Source of the DNA: an uncultured Pseudomonadales bacterium
GTDB taxonomy: Bacteria > Pseudomonadota > Gammaproteobacteria > Pseudomonadales > Azotimanducaceae
Reading direction: 5' to 3'
Assembly: GCA_951813515.1 (NCBI GenBank)
Contig: OX638346.1
Location: 923,617-987,616, forward strand
DNA length: 64,000 bases
The translations under genes were made by a program, and so were the position numbers. Shown one piece after another: positions 52,863 through 61,935 of the stretch; within the stretch, counting starts at the first letter, position 1, and each line of letters begins with the position of its first letter. A model generated the notes under the pieces. The model saw only the letters and a list, made by a program, of their open reading frames with translations. It was not told the origin of the DNA and searched no databases.

Positions 52863-54299
52863 TCACCCGTTGGCAACGATTGTCCGGTGTACCTTCAACG
52901 TCCGCTCCGCCAGCTCGGTCATGCTGATTTCCTGGAACCCGATCACGTTGGGCCTGATCGTGTCGTTCAGCGGCGCGATCAGGGTGGAATCCAGTGCCGT
53001 CGAGCCATTGGCTATGCCCACGATGGAACCGCAGGTCGCACCATTGCAGTCCGTGTCCCAGCCGCCCTCCACCGAGCGGCAGACAGACTGGTGGAAGTCC
53101 ATCTGTCCGAAGATCATGGAGCCGATCACGACCAGGGCGTTGTTGACCGTGTGCACGCCGCTCAGGTCACCGTAGTGTTCCTCGACCCAGTCCATGTAGG
53201 CGTGAAAGTGCCCCACAGCCGGCGCCTTCGGCGTCGCCTGTGGCCCGGCCCCGCTCGTCGCCCATGAGTCCCCACAGACCGGCGCCTGCGCCAATGCGGC
53301 CCGGCAAGCCTCGGCCAGTCTGCTGTTCCGCGGAATCTCCGACAGGCCGATGTCGATCAACTCGATGGGATCGCTGACGACAAACGCCGCCGCCATGATG
53401 GCGGCAAACATCATTTCGCCGTAGATGCCGTTGGCCCGGTGTGTCCAGCAGGCATCCCGATACGCGAATTCCGCCGCCAGTTCGGGATTGCCGGCGCACG
53501 CGTAGCCCCAGCCGTCCGCGCGGATCTGGGCGCCGATCCATTCCCGGTAGGGATTCCGGTTGATGCTGGTGTATTCGGGTGTCACCCAGTCCGACCGCGC
53601 TTTCTTCGGAACCGCATTGTTGTAGTTCATGATCGCCTGTGCTTCGGCGGTGCAGATCGCTGAGTAGGGCAGGCTCTGGTTCCAGACGCTGGCCACATCG
53701 CGCCACTTGAAGCCGGGACCGTAGTCTTCAAGGACCCGCAGGGCGACCAGGGTGTAGTGGATGTCGTCGTCCGGTTCCATGAAAGCGATGTTCTCGCGCT
53801 GGGACAGGGGGCAGCCAATCTGCAGGTCGTCTCCGGCGTCCACGCCACTGAAATAATAGTCGAGCGGCCAGTGCTGCCGGTTTTCCAGGTACGTCCTGAT
53901 GGCCTTCCGCCCACGCATGCCCTGTCGTCCCATGATTCCGATGCCTTCCACCGGCTTGCCCAGGGCGCAGCCGACGGCACGCCCGGTCCAGGCGCCGTGA
54001 AACTTGTCCAGCAGGTCGATTTCAGCAAGGCCGCCGAGCTGTCTCGGACCATCCGGACGTTCCCTGCGAATGCCTTCCAGGTCGTTGGGCTGGACATAGG
54101 TGAACTTCGGATCCCTTGGCAGCTTGTCGAGGGCCTTGTAGAGGATGTCCACCGCCTCGAAGTTCATCGCGTCTTTTTCATCGTCCAGCGCAGCAACCTG
54201 TTGCTTCAGGTCTTCCGGTACGGGGTGGCCCTCGTAGTCCCTCTGTATCAGCTCCAGTTGCAGCAACGCCAGGGGGTTCGTCCATCCACTGAAAATCAT
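52863..54299 (-). CDS. ADP-ribosylglycohydrolase (DraG-like) family protein
   Basis: 478 residues. After an N-terminal region of about 95 residues comes the DraG-type helical domain: DKFHGAWTGRAVGCALGKPV, then MEPDDDIHYTLVALRVL with the acidic Mg site, and SVEGGWDTDCNGATCGSIVG with the second Asp pair (WDTDCNGA). DraG relatives remove ADP-ribose from proteins or hydrolyse related N-glycosides. The family is broad, so the substrate is open. It is followed six bases later by the HigA gene. Confidence 0.88.
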   Translation of the reverse strand: MIFSGWTNPLALLQLELIQRDYEGHPVPEDLKQQVAALDDEKDAMNFEAVDILYKALDKLPRDPKFTYVQPNDLEGIRRERPDGPRQLGGLAEIDLLDKFHGAWTGRAVGCALGKPVEGIGIMGRQGMRGRKAIRTYLENRQHWPLDYYFSGVDAGDDLQIGCPLSQRENIAFMEPDDDIHYTLVALRVLEDYGPGFKWRDVASVWNQSLPYSAICTAEAQAIMNYNNAVPKKARSDWVTPEYTSINRNPYREWIGAQIRADGWGYACAGNPELAAEFAYRDACWTHRANGIYGEMMFAAIMAAAFVVSDPIELIDIGLSEIPRNSRLAEACRAALAQAPVCGDSWATSGAGPQATPKAPAVGHFHAYMDWVEEHYGDLSGVHTVNNALVVIGSMIFGQMDFHQSVCRSVEGGWDTDCNGATCGSIVGIANGSTALDSTLIAPLNDTIRPNVIGFQEISMTELAERTLKVHRTIVANG

Positions 54300-54431
54300 C
54301 TGTCGGTTCTCTTGTTAGCCAGGATCGGAATGTCAAATCTGTCGACCAGCACCGCGATCGTTAACCGGACAACGGCACAGGAAGTAGTGCGTGCCGGCGT
54401 CAAACAGTCGTGGGAAAGGGTGGTCTGATCA

Positions 54432-54863
54432 TCATGGTAGCAGTCGGTTGGCTACTCCGGCACCGACCTGGCTCGCGTGCAGAAAGCTGGAGCGGAACTG
54501 AATGCCCCAGTGCCTCTCGACCAGGGTCGCAATCCAGAACGTATCGAAGCTGTGATACACCGAACCGTCGGCATGGCAACGATCGTTTCGTAGCGCGATA
54601 TGGACCTTGTCGTTGCCGCTGTGCACCACTTCGAGGCTGGCCACGGTGGTGTGATGCCATCCCTCCTCGGCAAGCCTCGACTCGCCACGCTTTGAAAGCT
54701 CAGCAAAAATCTCAGCGCTTTCGATCCTGGTGAACCTGCCATTGGCCAGGCGGATGTGCGGATAGTTCAGCGTCTCGGCGTGACGCTCGTGGTCCTGCGC
54801 ATTGAACGACTCGATAAACGCGTGCACAGCCGCAATGGCGGCTTTCTCAGACTCTTGATTCAT
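54432..54863 (-). CDS. NTF2-like / SnoaL-like protein
   Basis: 143 residues with the alpha+beta cone pattern: EKAAIAAVHAFIESFNAQDH, the EIFAELSKRGESRLAEEGWH helix, and strands TTVASLEVVHSGNDKVHIAL. The ATG at 54863 overlaps the esterase stop by four bases (ATGA), so it is translated after the esterase. NTF2-like proteins bind small ligands or act as isomerases; no specific role can be given. Confidence 0.8.
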   Translation of the reverse strand: MNQESEKAAIAAVHAFIESFNAQDHERHAETLNYPHIRLANGRFTRIESAEIFAELSKRGESRLAEEGWHHTTVASLEVVHSGNDKVHIALRNDRCHADGSVYHSFDTFWIATLVERHWGIQFRSSFLHASQVGAGVANRLLP

Positions 54864-55627
54864 GGCTGTTCGGCTCCCGAGGTTGGCGGCACTGACTGGG
54901 CGAACAACCATTCGATCAGGTCTGGATCACGGTACGCAGGCAGCCAACTCGCGTGATTCACCCCCGGGTATTCCGTGTACCTCGGCTCTCCGCCCGCATC
55001 CTGCAGAGCCTTCACCAGCTCCCGTGAAACCTCCACCGAGATGACCTGATCGTCGTCGCCGTGAAAAATCCACAAGGGGAACCGCGCGAATCGTTGGCCA
55101 AGTTCAGCGGGGGACAGGCCAATGAACCTGTCGCCGGCACAAATGGGCACCGCTGCGGCGAAGCGGTCAGGTCGTTCAACAAGCGACATCCAGGCGCATT
55201 CGCCGCCCATGGACAAGCCCGTTACATACTCGCGGCGGGTATCGATGGAGAACTCCTCCTCGAGTCCGTCAAGAATCTCGTGGATGGTCCGGATAAGCAC
55301 CCGCATAACACGCGTTCTCAGCACACGCCCACCGTGCGCACTCTGAACGTCCCGTTCGGCATGTCTCGGAATCTGGGGCGCAACGATAAAGCAGGGATGT
55401 CTGGCTTGATGTTCAGCGTCGGCCCATTCCAGCGGGCAAGGGCCTTCGAGATTGGCCAGGTTGTCGTTACCCCGCCCGCCGGCACCATGGTGGAACAGCA
55501 CCAGGGGATATTTCTTGCCCGCGCTGTAGTCACGAGGAATGAACAAGCGATAAGGGAGCGTATCTCCGCTTGAACCGGTGAAGACCCGGGCCTCGTAGTC
55601 GTCAATGATCACTCGCAACTCTTGCAT
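54860..55627 (-). CDS. Alpha/beta hydrolase (esterase / PHB depolymerase-like)
   Basis: 255 residues. The catalytic triad is visible: Ser in GLSMGGEC, Asp in FHGDDDQV, His in GVNHASWLP; the oxyanion segment is LVLFHHGAGGRGNDN. The region PRHAERDVQSAHGGRVLRTR is atypical and might hide a compensated shift. The start ATG (55625-55627) is inside the first unit of the 90-bp tandem array and uses that unit's GGAGG, nine bases upstream. No signal peptide is present in this frame. It is coupled to the NTF2-like gene. Confidence 0.85.
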   Translation of the reverse strand: MQELRVIIDDYEARVFTGSSGDTLPYRLFIPRDYSAGKKYPLVLFHHGAGGRGNDNLANLEGPCPLEWADAEHQARHPCFIVAPQIPRHAERDVQSAHGGRVLRTRVMRVLIRTIHEILDGLEEEFSIDTRREYVTGLSMGGECAWMSLVERPDRFAAAVPICAGDRFIGLSPAELGQRFARFPLWIFHGDDDQVISVEVSRELVKALQDAGGEPRYTEYPGVNHASWLPAYRDPDLIEWLFAQSVPPTSGAEQP

Positions 55628-56070
55628 GGAAGTACGCCTCCGGACACGGGGGAAATTGCCGGCACTTCCTCACGCGTCGGCGGCTGGGGAAGCACCCCCG
55701 GCTGAAGGCTCTTGCATGGAAGTACGCCTCCGGACACGGGGGAAATTGCCGGCACTTCCTCACGCGTCGGCGGCTGGGGAAGCACCCCCGGCTGAAGGCT
55801 CTTGCATGGAAGTACGCCTCCGGACACGGGGGAAATTGCCGGCACTTCCTCACGCGTCGGCGGCTGGGGAAGCACCCCCGGCTGAAGGCTCTTGCATGGA
55901 AGTACGCCTCCGGACACGGGGGAAATTGCCGGCACTTCCTCACGCGTCGGCGGCTGGGGAAGCACCCCCGGCTGAAGGCTCTTGCATGGAAGTACGCCTC
56001 CGGACACGGGGGAAATTGCCGGCACTTCCTCACGCGTCAGCGGCTGCGGAAGCACCCCCGGCTGAAGGCT
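55621..56070 (-). repeat. Five tandem 90-bp repeats carrying RBS plus mini-ORF
   Basis: Units start at 55621, 55711, 55801, 55891 and 55981. Four appear identical and the fifth has two substitutions. On the minus strand each contains CGGAGG, nine bases, ATGCAAGAG. The copies at 55717, 55807, 55897 and 55987 then read a 15-residue peptide, MQEPSAGGASPAADA, and a TGA; the copy at 55627 starts the esterase instead. Since 90 is a multiple of three, two other minus frames and one plus frame stay open through the array. No spacers lie between units, so this is not a CRISPR array. Confidence 0.95.
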
Positions 56071-56182
56071 CCTGGAGTTGATGCCAGCGCGCTGTGCCGG
56101 ACTGTCTGCCGATCCGGCAACTGCAGGCGATGCCAGCACCAAATGCAGCACCAGCCGTCAGGCTGTTGAGTTCGCGCCGGTC

Positions 56183-57022
56183 CTAGCGCTCCGAGAGATA
56201 CGGGGCCAGGGTTTCGCCCTCCACCGTCACCCTGTGCATCAGGCGTCGTTCCTCGGGATAGTCGTCGAGCGCGTAGTGCCAGGTGGCGCGGTTGTCCCAG
56301 AACGCGACGCTGCCCGCCTCCCAGCGGAACCGGCAGGTGTGTTCTTCCCGCGCAGCGACCCCATAGAGATACTCGAGTAGCGGGCGCGACTCTTCATCCG
56401 TCCAGCCGGCGATGCGCACGGTGAACGCGGGATTCACGTAGAGCGCCGGCCTGCCCGTGCGCGGGTGACGTATCACCACCGGATGCACGGCGTCCTGCGT
56501 GGCTTTCTCGGCGTTGTGGTAGCGGTCGTCGTCCCGCTTGGGGTAAGCGCTCCTGCCGAAGACGTGGCGGCTCGAGTGCTCGGCGCTCAATCCCGCCAGG
56601 GTTCGCCTGAGACCCGGGGAAAGCGCCTCGTAGGCCTTGTACATGCTCGCGAACATGGTATCGCCACCGGCGCTCGGCACCTCAAGCGCGAACAGCATCG
56701 AACCGAGCGCCGGCACCTGGTCGTAGGAGTGGTCGGTGTGCCAGCCGCCGCCGATATTGCGCTCGTGGCGAGGCTCCTTCAGCACCATGGCGACCTGCGG
56801 ATGTCCCGGAACGGGCGCGAAGAAACGATTGACATTGATCGGGCCGAATCGCCGCGCCGCCGCCAACTGATCATCGGGGGTCAGCGCCTGGCCGTGGAGA
56901 AACACCACGCCGTATGCCGCCTGTGCATCGGCGATGGCCTCCACCTCTTCATCGGACATGGACTGCAGTTCGACGCCGTCGATCTCCGCGCCGCAGTCGT
57001 TGTCGAAGGGTCTGATTTGCAT
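56183..57022 (-). CDS. TauD/TfdA-family dioxygenase
   Basis: 279 residues, an iron(II)/2-oxoglutarate oxygenase of the taurine/2,4-D type. Metal ligands H95-T-D97 in GGGWHTDHSYDQVP and the distal His near 266 in RRLMHRVTVEGE; R268 is the likely 2-oxoglutarate ligand. PALYVNPAFTVRIAGW and WDNRATWHYALDDYP are family motifs. Members hydroxylate sulfonates, aryloxyacids or similar acids, often releasing sulfite or an aldehyde. It stands alone between the repeat array and the AbiEi-like gene. Confidence 0.92.
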   Translation of the reverse strand: MQIRPFDNDCGAEIDGVELQSMSDEEVEAIADAQAAYGVVFLHGQALTPDDQLAAARRFGPINVNRFFAPVPGHPQVAMVLKEPRHERNIGGGWHTDHSYDQVPALGSMLFALEVPSAGGDTMFASMYKAYEALSPGLRRTLAGLSAEHSSRHVFGRSAYPKRDDDRYHNAEKATQDAVHPVVIRHPRTGRPALYVNPAFTVRIAGWTDEESRPLLEYLYGVAAREEHTCRFRWEAGSVAFWDNRATWHYALDDYPEERRLMHRVTVEGETLAPYLSER

Positions 57023-57279
57023 TTCAGCTAGTTCCTAATGCAGTAGCGACGAAACCTGCCCAGTTCGTCATATTAGTTCATGTGCTCCGGCATCTCACTG
57101 CGCTTCGCGCAGGCCATTGCAGGGCTGGTGGACCGCCAGGTCAACGCCCCGGTGGCAGGTGACAGTCGCGCGTGAAGCGTTGCGGGTCGTGGGCCGAACC
57201 ACCCGCACCAGTCCGGCAAGTCGGGAACGATCCGTTCTCCGCTGATCTATTCCGTGCGACGGCCTATATCAGATTGGCC

Positions 57280-58083
57280 TCATTGGGCGACGACGGCTTG
57301 CAGTTCATCCGCGGTCCGTGGCCAGCGCACGCGCCATCGTTTATCGCGCCAAGCTACGGGTTCGTCCGATCCCGGCTCGAGGTCCAGATCCGCAGTGATC
57401 TCTTTGATGGGTGCGAATGCTCCCGCGAGCGGGTCCAGCGTCAAGGTGTCGGCCATCGAGCCAAGGCGACGGAGCGGCGCCGCGTAGCCCAAGCGGCGGG
57501 CGTAGTCGATGAGGATATCGGGGTTCAACTTGGGCGCAGCAGTTGCGACCGCCTCCGCCAACACCTCCACCCCGCCGACGAGTCGCGGACGGTCCGCCGC
57601 ATCTAGGACGGCGCGATGCAAGTCCGCGACGTAGGAATTGCCGCACCGAATTCGACCAACATCGAGTTTCTCCAGGGGCTCGATGACCACGTTGAGCCCG
57701 CGGCCGGAGATCGTCTTCGTCCGCACCCGGCGTATGGCCGCAACTTGGATGGTGCGTGCCGGGTGGACGATCAGGTCGTGCTCGTACAGAGCGCTTCGAT
57801 AGGCAATACGATGCGGCATCCCGATAAACGCCGCACTGACGGAAAGCGCAATGTCCTCGGCGGCCGCAGGCGTGCCGAGCACCCCTAGCTGGCGCAAGGC
57901 ATAGTGTCCGCGTCGCACGCGATCAATCAGCCCGGCTATCTCCATGCGTTTGAGGAGGTTGGCCGTGGCCGATTTCGATTTGCCGAGACGTTGCTCGACC
58001 TCCCTGAAAGTGAACGTCGAACGTCCCTCGGCGATCAGTTCGTTGGCGAGCGCCAAGCCCTGCTGTGGTGTACCGAAGGTCAT
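57280..58083 (-). CDS. AbiEi-like winged-helix regulator (type IV antitoxin family), orphan
   Basis: 267 residues. The N-terminal winged helix (TFREVEQRLGKSKSATANLL, then KRMEIAGLIDRVRRGHYAL) and the following AbiEi C-terminal part (GVLGTPAAAEDIALSVSAAF, RIAYRSALYEHDL) fit the AbiEi antitoxin/regulator family. The toxin AbiEii, a nucleotidyltransferase, is not encoded in the 257 bases downstream or elsewhere nearby. Upstream, AATTCA / TGAATT half-sites at 58084-58106 could be its operator. It may regulate other genes or be a residue of a defence system. Confidence 0.75.
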   Translation of the reverse strand: MTFGTPQQGLALANELIAEGRSTFTFREVEQRLGKSKSATANLLKRMEIAGLIDRVRRGHYALRQLGVLGTPAAAEDIALSVSAAFIGMPHRIAYRSALYEHDLIVHPARTIQVAAIRRVRTKTISGRGLNVVIEPLEKLDVGRIRCGNSYVADLHRAVLDAADRPRLVGGVEVLAEAVATAAPKLNPDILIDYARRLGYAAPLRRLGSMADTLTLDPLAGAFAPIKEITADLDLEPGSDEPVAWRDKRWRVRWPRTADELQAVVAQ

Positions 58084-58296
58084 AATTCATCCAAAACGTG
58101 AATTGTGAACGATTATGCACAAATTCGGTGTGCTAGTGCCACCTGCGCAACGGTGCTGACGGACAGAACAACCGGACGGCAATCTATCCGGCGACGCTCC
58201 ACCTTGATCGGAGTGCCCGCCGGAGTCTGGTGCGAGACGTACTCCCGACGGCGACCTGCGTCGAACCGCAGCCTTCAGGCATGTGCCGCGATCCCT

Positions 58297-59436
58297 TTAG
58301 TCTCCGTACCCAAAAAGCGGCAAGTCCCGCAGGAACTGGCGGGCTGGAACGACTCGTTCCCCGCTTGGATACGATTCCGCTTCCGCCATTTCCGCCACAA
58401 GTTGCGTTCGCCTGACCGGTTCGTCTTTCAGGAATCGACGAAGATTGGCACTCGGCTCGGTATCGGCCCATTTCACTTCGATGAGATGCTGCGGCACTCG
58501 ATTCTTCGTGGCGACGAAGTCGACCTCCCTCCCCTCCTTGTCGCGGATGTAGCAAATGCCAAGCCGCTCCCCTTCGACATCCTCCAGGCGATGGACTTCC
58601 TTCAGGAGCGCACAAGCGACCAGGTTCTCCAACTTGACGCTGTCGTCTCCGATGACCATGCCGTTGTCGTAGAAGTAGTACTTCGGCTGCTTGAGCAACG
58701 CACGCGCGATGTTCCTGTGATACGGGGGCACCGCGAAGATGACGTAAAGATCCGCCAGCAGCCGCATCCAGTTCTGGATCGTGTTGGGGCTTTTCTGTAG
58801 GTCCCTGGCCAGCGAGTTGACCGAGACAGGGCTTCCCACCCGCGATCGGAGCATTTCGATCAGGGTCTCGATCGTCTGAATGTCCCGCACCGCGGTCAGC
58901 GTGAGCAAATCCTCCTTCAGAATGAGGTCGATGTGGGAGCGCTTCCAACGATTGTAGTAACGCTCGCTACCATCCAGGAACGGCTCCGGAAAGCCGCCAA
59001 CTGTCATCAATCTACGGAAGATCTCGTCGGATTCGAGATCGGTATTGTCTGCCGCTTCCTTGACATCGAGCGGATGCAGCATGAACTGAAAATGCCGACC
59101 CGCGAGGGAATCGCCGGTCTTGCGGAAGGCGTCGAGTTTCGCGCTACCCGTGACCAGCAAACGGGGCGGTATGCCCTCGACGTCGTAAATCCCCTTGAGC
59201 CAGGACTTCCAATCGTTCATCTTGTGCAGTTCATCGAAGATGATCAGCGACTTCTCCCGATCCCATCGCTTCCCGGCGATCAGCAACCGGTGTTCCGCGA
59301 GGTCGTGATTGAGGTACTGATGGTCCTCGCTCAGCATGCGCGAAAGCGTCGTCTTGCCAGATTGCCGAGGTCCCGTGAGCAAGATCACCTTTCGCTCAAG
59401 GTCTGCGAGAAGGGCTTGCTTCAGGTATCTTTCCAC
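58297..59436 (-). CDS. AAA_14 / DUF4143 ATP-binding protein (copy 3)
   Basis: 379 residues. Walker A GPRQSGKT (22-29), Walker-B-like LIIFDELHKMNDW, sensor LLVTGSAKLDAF, then DUF4143 with GREVDFVATKN and LIEVKWAD (D...ExK). It is closest to copy 4: both share the GDSLxGRxxxxxLHP segment. It has a palindromic promoter region (59461-59524). The 214 bases between it and the AbiEi-like gene hold nothing recognisable. Confidence 0.9.
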   Translation of the reverse strand: MERYLKQALLADLERKVILLTGPRQSGKTTLSRMLSEDHQYLNHDLAEHRLLIAGKRWDREKSLIIFDELHKMNDWKSWLKGIYDVEGIPPRLLVTGSAKLDAFRKTGDSLAGRHFQFMLHPLDVKEAADNTDLESDEIFRRLMTVGGFPEPFLDGSERYYNRWKRSHIDLILKEDLLTLTAVRDIQTIETLIEMLRSRVGSPVSVNSLARDLQKSPNTIQNWMRLLADLYVIFAVPPYHRNIARALLKQPKYYFYDNGMVIGDDSVKLENLVACALLKEVHRLEDVEGERLGICYIRDKEGREVDFVATKNRVPQHLIEVKWADTEPSANLRRFLKDEPVRRTQLVAEMAEAESYPSGERVVPARQFLRDLPLFGYGD

Positions 59437-59460
59437 TTCGCCTGGAGATTGATCGGATGC

Positions 59461-59524
59461 GACTATTTTTCACTCGACTGAAAAATAGTCAAGACTTTTT
59501 GTCAGTTGGCTGCAAAATAGTCAG
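59461..59524 (-). promoter_or_regulatory. Palindromic promoter/operator of ATPase copy 3
   Basis: GACTATTTTTCA (59461-59472) and TGAAAAATAGTC (59479-59490) are perfect 12-bp arms. A third half-site, GCAAAATAGTC, lies at 59512-59522. On the minus strand TTGACT (59487-59492) then 16 bases then AAAAAT can serve as a promoter within the palindrome. The TTGACTATTT string also occurs at the promoter of copy 1. Confidence 0.7.
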
Positions 59525-59652
59525 TTGCATAGAGGCCTCCTTCGGATCACTCGGCCGATGCTTGCTTGTCGCGTCAGCCAAGATTTCGGTTCTGTTTCTC
59601 CGGGGGATATCATCCAGGCGATGATCGTTGTGCCGCGCAAGGAGTCAGGGCA

Positions 59653-60726
59653 ATGGTAGATCCACGGGAACTCAAGCCGAGCATTGTCACGCTCGAGCGT
59701 CCCGAACATCACTACGTACTGCTGGTTGCAGCCGACGGCAGCATGCTCGGTCTCGACGGCAATGGTGATCCTGCGCTGTTCGACGAAGCCGATGACCGAG
59801 TCATCTGGGATCGAACGACCCGGAGCGTCAGCCACGTCGTAACCGGCAAGGACTTGGCGGCCGACACCGGTAATGACACTTTAACGTTGCCCGTGGGTTC
59901 AAATGACGTGACCTTTCGCATAGGCCGTGGTCCAGAAAAGCTGCCGTCCGAATACCTGGCGCACCTGGAGGAGCATGGCTGGGTGTGTCTCAATTCCATC
60001 CTTCCCCCGGAGATCGTCGAACGGCTGGAACGGGTTGCTTGCACGGGTCCCTACGAACATCTCGAACAGAACAACGGCATGCCGAAGATCTGTCAGGACG
60101 CCGCCGTCGGCAAGGCGGTCGCGGAACCGGTATCGCTCTGGGTGCTCCGTGCGTTCCTGGAGACCGGCGACATTCACCTCGGCCACCCGCCAGGTTTCAA
60201 CGTCCTGCCCCCTGAAACCCTGGCGCAGGCCGGCCGGCGCTGGCATTCCGATATTCCGTACACGCGATCGTCGAGTCCCCAGCCCGTATTCCCCCGCAAG
60301 GGGCCTCCCAAGGCCTGCAATCGCAATACCTTCGTATCGGATTTCACCCACCTGAACGGCGCAACGATGTTCGCGCCGGGATCGCACCTCGTTGACTCCG
60401 GACCCCCCGATGAATGGAACGCCCCCCTGCAAAACGGTGAACTGCCTTACAGCGGACCACAAGCCACGGTTCTCGAAGCCCCCAGCGGCAGCATGATTCT
60501 CTATGACGCGCGAACCTGGCACCGGGCCGGCTACAATCGCAGTGACCACAAGCGCGGCATGATGGCCACAAATTACGCGACACCGGACGTGGTACCCAAA
60601 CGGGACACCAGGCCCGCTTGCGAACGCCTGCATCGGGCGCCGGCCTACCAGGAGCTGAATGCGAGAGAGAAGCGGGACGTGACAGATCTGCTGATGAAAG
60701 TACCGGACTTCGTGCCAAGTCAGTAG
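59653..60726 (+). CDS. Phytanoyl-CoA dioxygenase-like protein with N-terminal extension
   Basis: 357 residues. The first ~95 residues (LERPEHHYVLLVAADGSMLG and onward) form an extra domain I cannot name. The oxygenase part has H198-S-D200 (RRWHSDIPYT), distal H290 (RTWHRAGYN), and FAPGSHLVD (240-248). The start ATG at 59653 is preceded by AAGGAG. Divergent from the DUF4143 ATPase and followed by the GST gene. Substrate unknown. Confidence 0.85.
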   Translation: MVDPRELKPSIVTLERPEHHYVLLVAADGSMLGLDGNGDPALFDEADDRVIWDRTTRSVSHVVTGKDLAADTGNDTLTLPVGSNDVTFRIGRGPEKLPSEYLAHLEEHGWVCLNSILPPEIVERLERVACTGPYEHLEQNNGMPKICQDAAVGKAVAEPVSLWVLRAFLETGDIHLGHPPGFNVLPPETLAQAGRRWHSDIPYTRSSSPQPVFPRKGPPKACNRNTFVSDFTHLNGATMFAPGSHLVDSGPPDEWNAPLQNGELPYSGPQATVLEAPSGSMILYDARTWHRAGYNRSDHKRGMMATNYATPDVVPKRDTRPACERLHRAPAYQELNAREKRDVTDLLMKVPDFVPSQ

Positions 60727-60869
60727 AACAAGCGGCTTGTGCTCGTTCGCCAGGCATGGCGTCGGCGCACACGGCCGTGGAGGATTCATCACCGCAGTAG
60801 ATCGCCGCTCCAGCCAAGCCCCGCCTTGTGCGCCCAGATCACCAGTTTTTCAACCTGCAAGAGACGATC

Positions 60870-61700
60870 ATGACAGACTCATCCCCCTATACGCCCCCAC
60901 CGGTCTGGCAGTGGGACAAGGAAGCCGGCGGCACCAACCGCCCGATCGCCGGCGCCACGCACGACAAGACGCTTCCTGTCGGCAAACACTCCCTGCAGCT
61001 CTACTCGCTGGCAACGCCCAACGGGATCAAGGTGACCGTTATGCTCGAAGAGCTGCTCGAACTCGGTATCGCCGAAGCCGAGTACGACGCCTACCTGATC
61101 AACATCGGCGACGGCGACCAGTTCGGCAGTGGCTTCGTGGCCCTCAACCCAAACTCGAAGATCCCCGCGCTCGCCGATCACAGCACCTCGCCGCCGACCC
61201 GCGTGTTCGAATCGGGCTCGATCCTTCTCTACCTCGCCGAGAAATTCGGCGCTCTCCTGCCAACCGAACCCCGCGCCCGCACCGAATGCCTCTCCTGGCT
61301 GTTCTTTCAGATGGGCAGCGCCCCCTACATCGGCGGCGGCTTCGGCCACTTCTACGCCTTCAGAGAGGAGAAGATCGAGTACTGCATCAACCGTTTCGCC
61401 ATGGAGACGAAACGCCTGCTCGATGTGCTCAACCAGCGCCTGGCCGAGAACAGATTCCTCGTTGGCGACGACTACACGATCGCCGACATTGCCAACTACG
61501 GCTGGTACGGCGCGCTCCTGCTGCACAACCTCTACGGTGCGGCAGAGTTCCTCGATGTCGCCTCATATACGCACGCGGTGCGCTGGGCCGAGGAAATCGA
61601 GGCGCGCCCGGGCGTGCAGCGCGGCCGGCGGGTCAACAGGCCCTGGGGACCGGAAGAGGAGCAGGTGGCGGAACGGCATGGGCCGGAGGATTTCGAGTAA
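60870..61700 (+). CDS. Glutathione transferase, YghU (nu) class
   Basis: 276 residues. The N-terminal extension WQWDKEAGGTNRPIAGATHD then GKHSLQLYSLATPNGIKVTV is the YghU type, with the Thr/Asn active-site region that binds two glutathiones. The thioredoxin fold (NPNSKIPALADH, FESGSILLYLAEKFG) and helical C-terminal domain (FLVGDDYTIADIANYGWYGA) follow. YghU has disulfide-bond reductase activity. The ATG at 60870 follows from homology; Shine-Dalgarno is GAGA only. No operon partners. Confidence 0.93.
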   Translation: MTDSSPYTPPPVWQWDKEAGGTNRPIAGATHDKTLPVGKHSLQLYSLATPNGIKVTVMLEELLELGIAEAEYDAYLINIGDGDQFGSGFVALNPNSKIPALADHSTSPPTRVFESGSILLYLAEKFGALLPTEPRARTECLSWLFFQMGSAPYIGGGFGHFYAFREEKIEYCINRFAMETKRLLDVLNQRLAENRFLVGDDYTIADIANYGWYGALLLHNLYGAAEFLDVASYTHAVRWAEEIEARPGVQRGRRVNRPWGPEEEQVAERHGPEDFE

Positions 61701-61935
61701 GCGGGACGGCGGCGACATCGCCAAACTCGGGCGCTCAGGGGAATTCGGAAGCGTCGGCGCGGACATCGGTCGTCTGCCAATGCTGGCGGATGACGGTTGA
61801 TTGTCGGCATCGGTCATTGGTGGAGGCGGCGGAAGTCCCATTCTTCAAGAGTCGCATGGGCTGTCGAGACCAGTAGAGTGCAGGATGGCCCTGTTGGTCC
61901 TGAGGTTGCTTCCCCTTGTCTCCTGCCTTCGCCGG

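Noticed and set aside
55621..56070. CRISPR array
   Set aside because: The 90-bp units are directly contiguous with no variable spacers, and there are no cas genes.
55605..56081. Plus-strand 158-residue frame of 30-residue repeats across the array
   Set aside because: Its openness follows from the 90-bp period; no Shine-Dalgarno sequence or recognisable domain, and it is antisense to the esterase start.
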